64,000 nucleotides of DNA from Takakia lepidozioides. Lineage: Eukaryota; Streptophyta; Takakiopsida; Takakiales; Takakiaceae. Below the pieces are notes generated by a model, which saw nothing but the letters and a program-made list of their open reading frames with translations, made no database searches and had not been told where the DNA came from. Shown here one piece after another: positions 23,916-35,700 of this stretch; the stretch's first letter is position 1; every line of letters begins with the position of its first letter. The position numbers were made by a program, and so were the translations under genes. Location of the stretch: assembly GCA_030704615.1 (NCBI GenBank), contig CM060733.1:19716001-19780000 (forward strand), written 5' to 3'.

Positions 23916-25392
23916 TGGACAATGATATATGGGATATTATAGGGCAAGATAATGGATTGGGAGATGTAAAGCTTGATTCTGCACCACCGGGTTTATTCCA
24001 CTCCTCTGCACTATGTGCTTGTAAAGGGGATGTTAGCTTGGTAAAGCGTGCCTGCTAGGAAGGAGGGATCTACACGATGAGGAGCCTAGGTATTTCACTG
24101 CATCACACATTCATCCAGCGCCGGCACTCACTCGCACACAATCTTAAGCACACTGAAAGTCCCTTAGGCTTCCCTAAAATAAAGCCAAGAGGCTAATCTT
24201 ATCAGACAGAGTGGCCACTTGTGATTGGTCAAGTGGATTACGTCTAGGTACTCAACCAGATAGGACACCACGTCATTGCTTCAGGATAAGCTAGCTGTTT
24301 AGTATAAGACAGCTTAGTCTAATAATAGATCTGCCAGCTGTCTTCATCCTTGCTTTCCTAACGGCCATCCATCCATTGATATCATCCAACTACATTCATC
24401 CTAAGGAGAATATGTAGGAAGACAGAATCTGGCCATCACAGAGACACCATAATTTAAGCATGATGGTTCTCTCTTGTCATAGATCTCTGGTGTGCATGCT
24501 TCATGGCCACCCGCATGCCAGGGACCTGGGAGAGAACCAAGACCAGGGTATAAAATGGATGTGACATTTGTAAGCAAGATTGTTTGAAAGGTGCGAACTG
24601 ATCTTTGCTACATCCTCATTGACCACCCGAGTCCCTACCGCATGCTTGTGAATATATGCTGCCTTTGCATGAACTACAATGGTGAGTTGATGGTTTAAAG
24701 TGCATCGTCACTGTTCAAAGCTCTACAGTGTCCTGATTCTCACCTTCATCCACGATTTTTGGCGCACTTTGACTGCTTCTTTAGTGGCACTTGGGTCCTC
24801 AAACACACCAAATTATGAACCCATGCATAATTAACACAATGGTACAATTACGTTGGATCCAGAGTGAGAAAGACTTGAATTTATGAAGCCGGAAAGGTCT
24901 TGCTCCATCATACTCTCAATAATCTATCACTCTCCCTCGAGACTTGCTCCATCATACTCTCAATAATCTATCACTCTCCCTCGAATGGAACGTAGCCATC
25001 CCACCAAGCTGGCAGCTCGCACAGGGCTAGGTTCTCCCCTATCGAGATTTTAGGGTGATGAACCTCAAGTCAACTGGAGACATCGTAGGAGTTTTCATAT
25101 AGGCCAGGAACAGCACACATCTGCACACCTGCATTCCAGGAAGGTGCCAAGATTCCAAAACTGGTTCTGTTATACCGACAGACTTTCTTTTTCCGTGCAG
25201 CGAGGACCAGATCAAATAATCTTCCGCTCATTCGCACTTGCAGATTTCCGTTATAGGTACCATATCTGGGACGGTTTGCATACGTACAGACAAAACTTGA
25301 GGTGAACTAACTTTGCAGATTTGAATGGACTAAACTCAGTGTTGTGTACGGTAAATTATCTTTCGAGGCATTGTTGCGTTCTCTCTCGCATT
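23916..25392. other. Intergenic stretch with a 44-bp exact tandem duplication at 24899-24984
   Basis: The unit starting CTTGCTCCATCATACTCTCA at 24899 repeats at 24943 without change, indicating a recent duplication. Nothing else recognisable lies between RH47 and the repeat at 25.4 kb. Confidence 0.7.
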
Positions 25393-25530
25393 CCCATTTC
25401 CGTCAATGCCTTTTCCACCAAAGTGATGCGAGGGGATTTAGTGCAGAGAGGTCCTAGTAAGCATCAGCCTGGTCCTGGACAGAACGACAGCAGAGATCTT
25501 GGGAGGATATGCAGGAAAATCTGCAAGTAA
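25393..25530 (+). repeat. Dispersed repeat, copy 1 (copy 2 at 27731-27845)
   Basis: Shares GATGCCTTTTCCACCAAAGT and GTGCAGAGAGGTCCTAGTAA with the second copy. Copy 1 has extra bases (GACAGAACGACAGCAGAGAT region) that are absent from copy 2. It is a non-coding repeat of unknown origin. Confidence 0.85.
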
Positions 25531-25639
25531 TTTGGACTGTTAATAACTGAACTAGGACACAAGGTGTATGACACTGGGCTGCCTGGCACAGTTGCTAGCT
25601 CTACATACTCTTCATACTATCTCCATGGTGAAATAAAAC

Positions 25640-25870
25640 GAAAGCAAAGCTTCACGCATGTTTTGTCCTCTTTGCAAGGGCTGCAAGAGTTAAGCCTGAG
25701 GGGGTGTGGAAGACTTGAGCGGCTGCCAGAGACTCGGAAAGCTGACACGTATTCAGAAGATTATCTCAGTCTGTGCACTGCACTCAAATGCATCCCCTGC
25801 ACAATTGGCAATTTGCCAGAGTTGCAGCCTGGACCTCACAGGCTGATGGTGAAGCATTGCAACAGGCCAG
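25640..25870 (+). pseudogene. Leucine-rich repeat scrap, probably from an NLR-type resistance gene
   Basis: Reads LQGLQELSLRGCGRLERLPE and then, after a break, ALKCIPCTIGNLPELQ. This is the LxxLxxLxLxxCxxLxxLP pattern of plant NB-LRR proteins. Only about two repeats remain and no NB-ARC or TIR motif lies nearby, so it is a fragment. From 25871 to 27255 I see no further gene. Confidence 0.5.
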
Positions 25871-27255
25871 CAGATATAACAAAAAAATCTTCAACTACGT
25901 GTTATAAGTTAGAAGCAAAAGTATATCTTGCCCACAATGACAACCTTTAGGTGGTACCTGAGTGACAGACCTCTCAATCAGATAATTGGGAGAAAAAAAA
26001 TTAGAGGGCCTGCTCTGGCATTCACCAGTCGAAAATGCTCTCGACCTCTCTATTGGGAGCCCCACAACAGTTTCTGGGCCTTGGAACCAGTAGCAAAGCC
26101 AAGCCTACTATTACACTGAAGATGATACGCAAGGAATTCCCACGCAACAAAATGAAATGAGCAAGCCAAAATCAGAAAAAAATAAGACGGCATTCACTGG
26201 ATCTGTTCCAATATTTGCTGGGCATAAACTGAAAAGTATTTTGAAGTTGAAGAACTGGTGGAGTGATACTCATAAACATAAGGAAATCAAGATCCTCCCA
26301 GATGATTGGCACTAGGTTTGCATTTCTTTATTTATGGGGATTCTGCCAGTGGGAACCACGACCATTTCCAGGAAAGTCACGTCCAGATTGAGAAATTGTG
26401 TTTCTAAATTGTCGCTGAAGCTAGTCCAGTCTGCAAGTGAAGAAGTGACTCGATCGAAAGAACTTACTTGCTCTTGCTGTATTCAATCTCAATATGCAAG
26501 CAATCCTCTATTCCCACCTCCATCTGCCATGTGCACCCCATTTGGATGAGAACTCAGAAATCGAATGCCTAGATACAGAAAACCCAACTCAAAAGTATGT
26601 TGGGTAAAGTCAACTATACTGCACAGAACCATGGCACATCTAATCAGGCAAATCTAACTGGTGAAGCATGCCATGTGGTACCCTTAAGAGCTCAAAATTC
26701 TCACAATAGGGACCTACATAGCAACCACCAGCTCACCTTAATGCTATTGTTGATCTCTGGTGGAGACGAACGTTCCGCAGAAAGAGACAAGAGACAGAAT
26801 GACATGTAGATTTTCACCAAAGCAGGGAAAATGACATCAAGGGATTACGAAGTCCATAAATGGATCGACAATAAAGCAGGGCACCGAAGAACTCCCGTAT
26901 AAGAACCAGGCAATCATTCGCAAATACGTGGACCGAGAGCTCTACTCAAACCAAATTTTGAAGGCATTCACTCCCAGGGATTTGCGCCTGACAGCAGACA
27001 TTGCTTCACATAACTCAAGCTAAAGCACCTATTAAATCAGGCGACAAAGTTACCCTGCCAGTTGCAACAGGGAAATTCCAACCGAGAAAAGGGTAAGATG
27101 TTTCCATTACAATGACCAGAACCGAGGTCCACTTACAAAGATATTCAAGTCATTCAAGTCAAGAGATTCAAGGTTACACACACGACTAATCTAGAGCAAC
27201 AACATGGCTTTTCCAAAAACTGGGAGCGCTTAAACTCTTCACTCACCGTCTCGAA

Positions 27256-27597
27256 TTAGTTGGTAAAGAGACTCTCGTCGATATCAATGTGAATGTACTC
27301 GCCATCATCAAACGGGTCCTTCTTTTTGGGCCTCGGGGGCAAAGGGGTAACAGCCAGTCCGCTGCCCTTCGACGAGTCCTTGGGACGACAATTTCCAAAA
27401 GAACCACGGAACCTCTTTCCCTTTGCAGTCCTCTTGTCACCCCTTCCGCAAACAATTGACGGGTACCGCCCACAGACGGCCATGGAAGCAGATGAAGCTG
27501 GGGAGCATGATGCCTGCATCAGAGTGTTCTCCGCCAACACAACGGCAGATGACAACCCACAAGCTCCCGCGACCACAGCAGCTTGCAGACTAGCCAT
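27256..27597 (-). CDS. PSRP4: Plastid-specific 30S ribosomal protein bTHXc (S31/PSRP4)
   Basis: A small, intronless protein of 113 residues if translation starts at the Met at 27597. Then MASLQAAVVAGACG begins a typical plastid transit peptide; the open frame extends upstream to 27711. The core CGRGDKRTAKGKRFRGSFGN, followed by CRPKD, is the THX signature of the small basic protein in the head of the chloroplast small ribosomal subunit. The tail KKDPFDDGEYIHIDIDESLF is acidic, as in plant homologues. No damage is visible. It lies between dispersed-repeat copies, close to a truncated PPR gene on the other strand. Confidence 0.75.
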   Translation of the reverse strand: MASLQAAVVAGACGLSSAVVLAENTLMQASCSPASSASMAVCGRYPSIVCGRGDKRTAKGKRFRGSFGNCRPKDSSKGSGLAVTPLPPRPKKKDPFDDGEYIHIDIDESLFTN

Positions 27598-27730
27598 TGC
27601 TGATGCTTTCCCTCCTGCCCACAAGCTGTGATGAGTAGCTTGCCCTCCGCTCACTCTGTGGCTATGGCGGACACTAGGCAGCACCCGCGAAGATAAGCCC
27701 CACTCGGTCATCTGCTTCCATGTTTGTCAT

Positions 27731-27845
27731 CCATTTCCGTCGATGCCTTTTCCACCAAAGTGATGCGAGGGGATATACCTAGTGCAGAGAGGTCCTAGTA
27801 AGCATCAGCCTGGTCCCGCTTGGGAGGATATGCAGAAATATCTGA
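27731..27845 (+). repeat. Dispersed repeat, copy 2
   Basis: Closely matches 25393-25530, including CATCAGCCTGGTCC and GGGAGGATATGCAG. The two copies lie on the same strand, 2.3 kb apart, on either side of the bTHXc gene. Confidence 0.85.
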
Positions 27846-28315
27846 AAGATTGTCTGTGAGGGAACAAATGTCTACTCACGTTGCTTAACATGAAGCCATG
27901 ACTTTGCGAGAAAAGCGTGGGTCTGGGAAACTGACAAAGAAACACAAAGATACACATACAGGCATAGGAAAAGACTTCTATGCGGGCCAGGAAAGATGAG
28001 AAGCACAAAGGGTTGTGGTTCTCACCCGACCTGTGACTTCATGCAAGTTATAGTCTATGTGTGTGGCTCTTGTTTGACAGAACAATGAGGATTTGGGGTT
28101 AGCATAGAGAGGGAGTAAGGGAGATTGACAAGCTGGATGAGGAGCCTGGTGGTGCATGCACGGTGTGGGTTGCAGCAAAAACTATCTTCTGCTCTCCTGG
28201 GGATGGCAGCCTGCTCCGGGGTTCTCCTCAGTGCGCATGCGGACCCCATACCCAAGGCCCTGTCTTTTCGTCTCGACCATTCGAGAGCCCTTTGAAAAAT
28301 CAAGGCACCTCCACC

Positions 28316-30125
28316 ATGATGACCGCTCCTAAAAGAGGACCAAGAGAGTGGGTTCACAAGATCTCTTCTGGCACCTGTGGCGCACATGTGAGGATGCTTT
28401 GTGAGGCAGGACAACTGAAAGAGGCTCTGAGCATTTTGAATCATGTAGGTATTTCAACAGATTTCGCTACCTATGTCTGCCTCTTGCGTAAGTGCACCAA
28501 GATGAAAGGCCTAGCAGCAGGAAAACAGGTGCATGCCCACATTATTCAATGTGGATTCAAGCCCAATGTGTTTCTACACAACACCCTTGTCAACATGTAT
28601 GTCAAGTGTGGGAGCATTGTGGATGCACACCGAGTGTTTGCCAAAATGCCTGAACGAGGTGTGGTTACGTGGAACATAATGATAGCAGGATTTACCAAGC
28701 ATGGGTATGGTAGGAATGCCTTGGAGACCTATGAGCAAATGATACAGGAGGGGGTGAAGCCTGACCAGGTCACATTCGTCTGCATTTGCAAGGCGTGTGC
28801 GAGCCTGGCAGCTCTTGGAAAGGGCACAGAGGTGCATGCTGACATCATGAAATCTGGACTTGTACCACATATGGGTGTGAACAATTCCCTCGTGGATATG
28901 TATGCCAAATGTGGGAGCATCAAGGATGCGAAGGGAGTGTTTGACAACATGGCTGAACGTGATGTGGTATCATGGAGTGTGATGATTGCAGGATATGCCC
29001 AGCATGGGTGTGGGATAGAGGCTTTGGAGACCTATGAGCAAATGATGCAGGAAGGGGTGAAGCCTGACCAGATCACGTTTGTTTGCGTTTGCAATGCATG
29101 CGCAAGCCTGGCAGCCCTGGAAAAGGGCAAAAAGGTCCATGCTGACATCGTGAAAGCTGGAATTGTACCAAATATGATTCTGAATACCACCCTCATGGAC
29201 ATGTATGCTAAATGTGGGAGCATTGAGGATGCAAAGGGAGTGTTCAACAATATGGCAGAAAGAAATGTGGTTGCATGGAGTGCGATGATCTCAGGATATG
29301 CGCAGCATGGGTATGAGATGGAGGCTTTGGAGACCTATGAGCAAATGATGCGGGAAGGGGTGAAGCCAGACCAGGTCACTTTTATTTGCGTTTGCAATGC
29401 GTGTGCGAGCCTGGCAGCCCTGGAAAAGGGCAAAGAGGTCCATACTGCCATCATGAAAGCCAGACTTGTACCAAGTATGACTCTGAACAATACCCTCATG
29501 GACATGTATGTCAAATGCGGGAGCGTTGAGGAAGCAAAGGGAGTGTTTGACAATATGGCTGCACGAAATGTGGTGTCATGGAGTGTGATGATCGCAGGAT
29601 ATGCCAAGCATGGTTGTCTTAGGGAAGCCCTGCAATTGTTTGAAGGAATGCAAAAGGACGGCTTGAAGCCGAACAGTATCACCTTTCTGTCTGTCCTCCA
29701 AGCATGTAACCATGGGGGCCTCATTGATGAAGGCAGACACTACTTCGATTCCCTGTGTCAAGATTGTGGCCTCACTCCTGCAGTGGAGCACTTTGGCTGC
29801 ATGGTGGACCTTCTTGGCCGTTCAGGGCAATTGGATGAGGCTGAGGACTTCATTAACAAAATGCCAGTCCATCCAGATGCTGTGGTGTGGAAAGCCTTGC
29901 TTGGTGCCTGCAGAATTCATGGCAATGTAGAGGTGGCTGAACGTGCAGCACAATCTATTCTTAAATGGGATCAACAGGAGCCACATCTTATGTGTTACTA
30001 GCAAATATCTATGCTGCAGCTGGCAGATGGGACGATACTGACAAGTAAGAAAAATGATGGGATTCAGGTGTCAGAATGCGCCTATGTCCTCACTGCATTG
30101 AGGTTGGCAACTGCAGGCAGTTTTT
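28316..30125 (+). pseudogene. PLS-class PPR protein, truncated before E+/DYW
   Basis: The frame is open to 30001. The first in-frame ATG is at 28316 (the open frame begins at 28163 without one, and an upstream exon is possible). It has five or more P-L-S triplets closely related to the PPR gene at 11.9 kb; both contain GLAAGKQVHAHIIQCGFKPN. It ends abnormally after SILKWDQQ. In the next frame the E-motif continues as SYVLLANIYAAAGRWDDTDK and meets a TAA, and CIEVGN can be seen near 30100. No DYW domain follows. So a frameshift near 29975 plus a stop have removed the C-terminus. It is most likely a decayed editing factor; a short E-type protein is possible. Confidence 0.8.
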
Positions 30126-30451
30126 GGCTAATATCACATTGTATGAACTACCAGCCCTCAGAAAAGCCATGACCGGAAACTTCTGGTTAGTTATGTGTGG
30201 CTACCTGCGTTCCTATCACCTGCCTACCCACTGTGGAATCCAAGCTCGTGACTAAGGGGTTGCAAGAGCACACACCTTGACACACCTTCCCTACTTTGTT
30301 AACTAAGGCCCCGGCTGCACCTGCCAGTTAGGAAGTCAATTAGGTTAGCTAATTGGCGTTAGCGGCACGGCGATGGCCGCACCTGCCGATTAGGAAGCCG
30401 CTTAGCTAACCAGCTATTAACTTCCGTAAACCTGTAACGGGGAGAGGGCCG

Positions 30452-30485
30452 AGATTTAACACCTTCTCCATGAGGTGTTAAATCT
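30452..30485. repeat. Perfect 13-bp inverted repeat with 8-nt loop
   Basis: AGATTTAACACCT at 30452-30464 and AGGTGTTAAATCT at 30473-30485 can form a hairpin. It follows a short repeated GC-rich stretch (30300-30440: CCGATTAGGAAGCCGCTTAG and related words). No gene lies next to it, so a terminator role is unsupported. Confidence 0.8.
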
Positions 30486-32730
30486 TGGTCTGCAATTAAA
30501 AATCGGGCAGCGAGGCTCCTGCCAGCCCGTTGTCACTGCTTCGTTGATCACCTTGGAAATGGTATGGATTCATGAATCCTTCTAGTCCAGTGCAGCATGA
30601 GCAAGAGAGAGCAGAAAGAATACTGGCATTTGTCATTAGATCTGATGCTCAATGCACCTGAAGGCACACAACTCTTCGTGAATGCCATGGCTTGCGCGAG
30701 TGGAGTTTGCAGAGGATGGTGACAGTACCTTGGGATGCATTGCTGCCAGGACAAGATCAAATGTCCAAACAGAGGTAAGCTTTGAGATCCAGTTCTCAGG
30801 GGATGCGCAGTGCAGGAGAACATCAGGCACCTAATGAGACACTGACCAGAATCCAAGCCCACAAGCACAACATTGGTCCCTGTTGTCACATTTTTTCCAT
30901 CTTGATCATGCTGCATGCTTGTGTTCCCTAGTTTTTGACTATGGCTTGTTTCTCTTTCCTCTGCTCCCACAGCCATCAGAGCAGCTGCAAATTGCTACTG
31001 CCAGCTGCTTCTCTCATAGAGCGACAACAATGTCAAGCTCATTATATAACTCGATCGACTGTAGGAGCTTAAGGCCTATCACATAGAGGTGAAAGGTAGA
31101 GATAATAATGGATGTACTATGGGCTCTTTCGAGTCCAAACCTTGATATTAGCCGTTAAACTCTAGACATTGCATTGGATCTCATCACCCCGAGAAACATA
31201 GACAAGGTGGTGATTACTGGGGGCAACCAGGGTATTGAGGGGTGTTGCATTGGATTTATTAACCGCAAGGTCTAGGCCGTAAACCCTAATAGTTTCCTTT
31301 AAAGACGAAAATGAGGGGAGCAAATCCAAGCTCATATCCACCTAGTAGGTTATTTGAGACCATTCCACATACCCTACTATATACCCGGCTTAACCCTATA
31401 TACCAGTACAACACTCGTATGAACAAGTAAGTTGATTTATCGGGGGACATGGCATTCCATACAAGGTGCTTGGCGCTAAAATCCTCCCCCCTGAGATGCC
31501 ATTCTCTCTAACTAAGAGATCCCCCCCCTGTTTTTTGTTTTTTTTGGTTTTTTTTTGTTTTTTCCCCCCGTTCTGTTAGAAAAAAGAACAAAAAAGAAAA
31601 GAAAAGTAAAAGAAATCCTGGCCGGGATTAAATCCCCTTTCCCTAGCCACGAAATATTACCCTGACACAGAATATTCTGTGAAATAGGGGAATATTCCGG
31701 GTACCGGACTTGACTGTATTCCGCAGACGCTGCTGCAGCACAAGTAGAGCTCCAACGGTCCGTTCCCATTTCAAACTTGATCTCTCTCGTGCTTTTCGTT
31801 TTTTCTCTGCAGCAGAGCGCCGGACATGGATTAGGGCTGCTGCCTTGTGTCCGCCTTGTGCGATGGCACATCGGTAGCCCGGGCTAGATGTAGTTTCGTG
31901 TTACGCATTGCTTTCTGCAATGGCGCTCGCGCAGGATACCCATCGCGCTTATTTTAGGACTGGTACAAGGTTACGCTGTGGCTTTACAAGAGGTATTCAC
32001 TCCCTGTCTCTTACACACTCAACTAGATCCAAAAACTCTTCCCTGTCTCTTACACACTCACCTAGATCCAAAAACTCTTAAGTGCCGTGACAGTTGATGT
32101 GAAGTAGAGACGTGCTTTCTTACATCTGAATCCATCATAGATGTATCCTTGATACTTTTCATGTCTTTTCTTCGAGTGGACTAAGAAATGCAGTTACTAA
32201 CGATTCAACCGTTGTACATGTACTGTTGAATTAAGAAGCAACTGGAAGGGGCTACTGGCTCAGTGCCCTTTTGGCGAGAGAGAGAGAGAGAGAGCGCCTT
32301 GCTTGTCCATACCCTGATTCCGTGAACCGATGCAGAAGTTGGAGCTGAATGCACTCGGTGTCTTTGTCAAGCCAAAAGTGTAACATAGCACAAATCGTAA
32401 TCATTCACGCCCTCTGCCTGATTATTCCAAGAAACACTTACCCCGCCTCTTAACCGCGGTTTCTGGCACGGACCTATTCAGGGCTTCTTAACTAAGTCTT
32501 AAGGCTCTCGATGGATGGTTACGGCCAAAACGTCTATCTGTTTGGGGTTTGTCCTCTGTCTAAGTTCCCTGTTTTTCTTCTTCTCCTCTCTCATGTAGAA
32601 CGTCATGATGTTTGACGAATTTTAGGGGCAGGGAGACACAAATCGTAGGAGGCAGGCAGCAAGATTGGATGGGCAAGGATACAACGTTATCTGCGGATGG
32701 CTTGATGGCTTGAGAGCGCCGTTGGACGTT
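30486..32730. other. Upstream region of MPS1; no other gene recognised
   Basis: It contains a 39-bp tandem duplication at 32002-32079 (CCCTGTCTCTTACACACTC), a (GA)n run near 32276-32294 and poly-C/T tracts near 31520. An open frame continuous with MPS1 exon 1 extends upstream to an AG near 32630, so a 5' leader exon is possible. The minus-strand frames near 30.5-31.0 and 31.5-31.9 kb lack recognisable domains. Confidence 0.5.
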
Positions 32731-35700
32731 ATGATGGAGAAGGAGAACTTAGTGCCCAGCAGGGTTCACAGGCCAGAACTTGGGTCAGGTGGAGTAGGTC
32801 CATTACGAGCGAAGAGTAAGACTGGCAGTGACCACAGGTCAACCTCGGTTTTGAAGGAGTCCCACCAGCAAAACCAGGTAACTTTCTGTTCCTGGTTATC
32901 CTATGTTGCAGACATATACACTGTTTCTGCATGTCCCTTCGCGGGCAATGTGTTTGCCATATTTCATGTTGCCCTGTGTGTCTTAATATTTGGTGTCTTC
33001 ATACTTGTCACACCTGTAATTTAGGCATCTGAATAGGACACAGCTTGGTGATAATAAGCCACGAACCGTGCCATAAATTAGGATTATTACCAGCAGAAGT
33101 GCCCATGCCTTGTCATTGTATCTTCTCATACTGCTGGATCCTGCATAGTGCCCTGCTTTTACCAACGCACTAGCCCATGTGCTCAAACACAGCTTTACTT
33201 CGTTTGTGCAGGGAGCTACGTCAGTGCCAGCAAGCAAGGCAAGCCTAGGAGCTCTTGAAAAGGACAGAGTCAACTTAGTCTCTTCAGATCTTTCCAAGGG
33301 AAGGACAACACTTGGAAAACTGGACACATTCAAAGAAAGACTGGGACAACTAAAAAGTGCCAGCGGACAGAAGCACCTATCCCACAAATATGTACAAACA
33401 CATGAACCGTCCTCAGTGCCGGACTTGGGAAGTCGGGGATTCACAGCAAGCACGGCTAGTGGGAGCAAGCTTGAAATTTATTGTGATGTTCACTTACTCA
33501 GCTCTAGTCCACGAGGCCTGACTATAGACAGGTTGAGAGATGAGAGTCAGAGGCGCTTGCGGGAACCACCCTCCATGAATTCAAATGGGTCGGTCTTGCC
33601 CCACTCATTGTCTGTAGGTTCGAATGGATGTGAGAGAGGCAGTGGATTTGGGTCTCATGTGAAGGCATTATCTTCATCAAAATTTTCTCGAAGCAGCAAT
33701 GGCACACCATACAAAAAGGGGCCTCCTCCTCCAGAGGATGATGATGCCATAGGTCAGTTATTCATGTCCCAATCAACTACTCTCACAAACCTCCTACTAT
33801 CAGTAACTTATTGACCACATAGGGTGCAATACCTAGGTTGAAGCAAAGCTCATTCAAGTATTGGATGCATATTCCCTTCCTGATGTGAACTTTGTTACAA
33901 GCAGCTAGCATCTTTCTCACAGAGGAGCGAAGGCAAGACAACAGAAACGGAATGCGAGATGACACAAATGAGAGACAACATGATGGGGTCAATTTGAGCC
34001 TGTTTGAAGTCAGGAAAAACATGCCAAATGGAGAAGAAGGGAGTGAGGTTAGTCCTGCAAACCTCAGTGGGGGAAACATGACGACTGTGACTCTACATAC
34101 AGGCATGTTTGGAAAAGCAGTGAATGATACTAATGAAAGCTCCCACATCACTGGCAACAGCAGCAGTGGGAGTAGCAGTGGCGCTTGGCCTGTACTGGAT
34201 GAAGGAAATGTGGAAGAGACAGTTCGGAATCAACATCCTTCTCTCCCCAGTGTCGTGGTGGAGGAATCTAGTTCTGGTATTGGAGCTCCCGCTGTGGCCG
34301 TTACGTGCCCCAAGCTTTACAAGCGTGTTAAGCCTAAATTTTCTGGTAAGCTAGCAGGATAGGCACCCCCCTTTTCATTAGTCCATGTACAGGACCATTG
34401 TTTATAACTCTTCGTCTGCCATGGGTTGAGAATGTTGGGATGCTGTCGATGGGTGCTTCGTCTCCATGTGAACGAGAGAATGTACCCATAAGCTGTTGTT
34501 TGTGTGAGGGAGGGACGGAGGGACGGAGGGAGGGAGGGGGAGCAAGGGCGAGAGAGGGCGAGAGAGGGAGCGAGTCCTTGAAGAGGTGGAAAAGAGACCC
34601 AATTAATGTGTTAACAAAGGAGAGTACCATTGCTTTGCCTATTCTGTTGGTGCAGGCCCTGCAAGACGAGTATTGAGGGAAAATAAGGATGCAACCAGCC
34701 AAGGGTCAGAAGTGTTAGTGGACAACAACAAGATGAATCCTGAGAGCATCCAAGGCTCTTTGGCCTGCAACATAAATGAAGATGGTAATGGTAACGGTGA
34801 TTTTTCAGTTGATCCTAGGAAGCGAAAAGCTGAGGGGGAGCCTTCCGGTGGGGATACCTCTCTGCTTTTAACAGGGGAACCTTCTCCTGGGAACTCCTCT
34901 CTACTTTGGACAGATGATGGTGTGGCAGGTGCCAATTATAGCCCTTGCAGTAGGGGCCTGGACAACCCGTTGGACAAGCAAAAGAAACTTACGAACCTCC
35001 AAGGGCATGAGAGAGGGCAAGACAATGCTGGGAGAAAGATCGGGAGTAGGATTAGTCCAGAGGTATACACTAATGGGGGTCTGGTAACTCCAGAGCTTGT
35101 GGATGCGGCATTGTACTCTGAAGGGCAGAAGAAAGGGTCTAGTAGACATGATGGAGAACCATGCGTATCAAGGACATCAAGAGAATCTGTAGCACTCGCT
35201 AACTCTTCTCCTGCTTTGGCCAAGCTACAGACACACATGGAGGGCATGCGTCTACATTATGGTGCCTCAGTAAGAGTCCTCTCTCTATTTCTACTATGTT
35301 TGGTCCACCCTCTTTGTATCATAAGCTCTTTAAGCATCCAGTTGATGTCACAAAGTATCGTTGTTTCCTTCTCACCCATGGGTCCTCATGGCCTTTTGTG
35401 GATGTTACGAACTTTGTCTCTTTCTTCTCTTCTCACGAGACTTCCTCTTGAATTCCAATATTCCATGGAAGAGTAATCATACTGGAAGTTTGCGCGTGAA
35501 GCCTTGTTCTTAGGCTCTTTATGTTTGCTTGCACATCGGACTTAGTATTAGGTTGCAAGCTGATTGTTCTCCGTTTGTGCAGGAAACTGGGTCAGCTTCT
35601 GCGGCTCCCAAGCCCTTTATGGTCTCTTCAAGCACGGATGGCTTGAAAGCAAAAGATGAAGATAGCCTGCTTGCAAGGGGATCAACCACTGTTGAGGAAG

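Noticed and set aside
30548-30976. 142-codon minus-strand frame upstream of MPS1
   Set aside because: No recognisable domain, and no promoter or splice context.
31512-31871. 119-codon minus-strand frame with poly-Lys/Phe end
   Set aside because: Runs through homopolymer DNA and shows no family signature.
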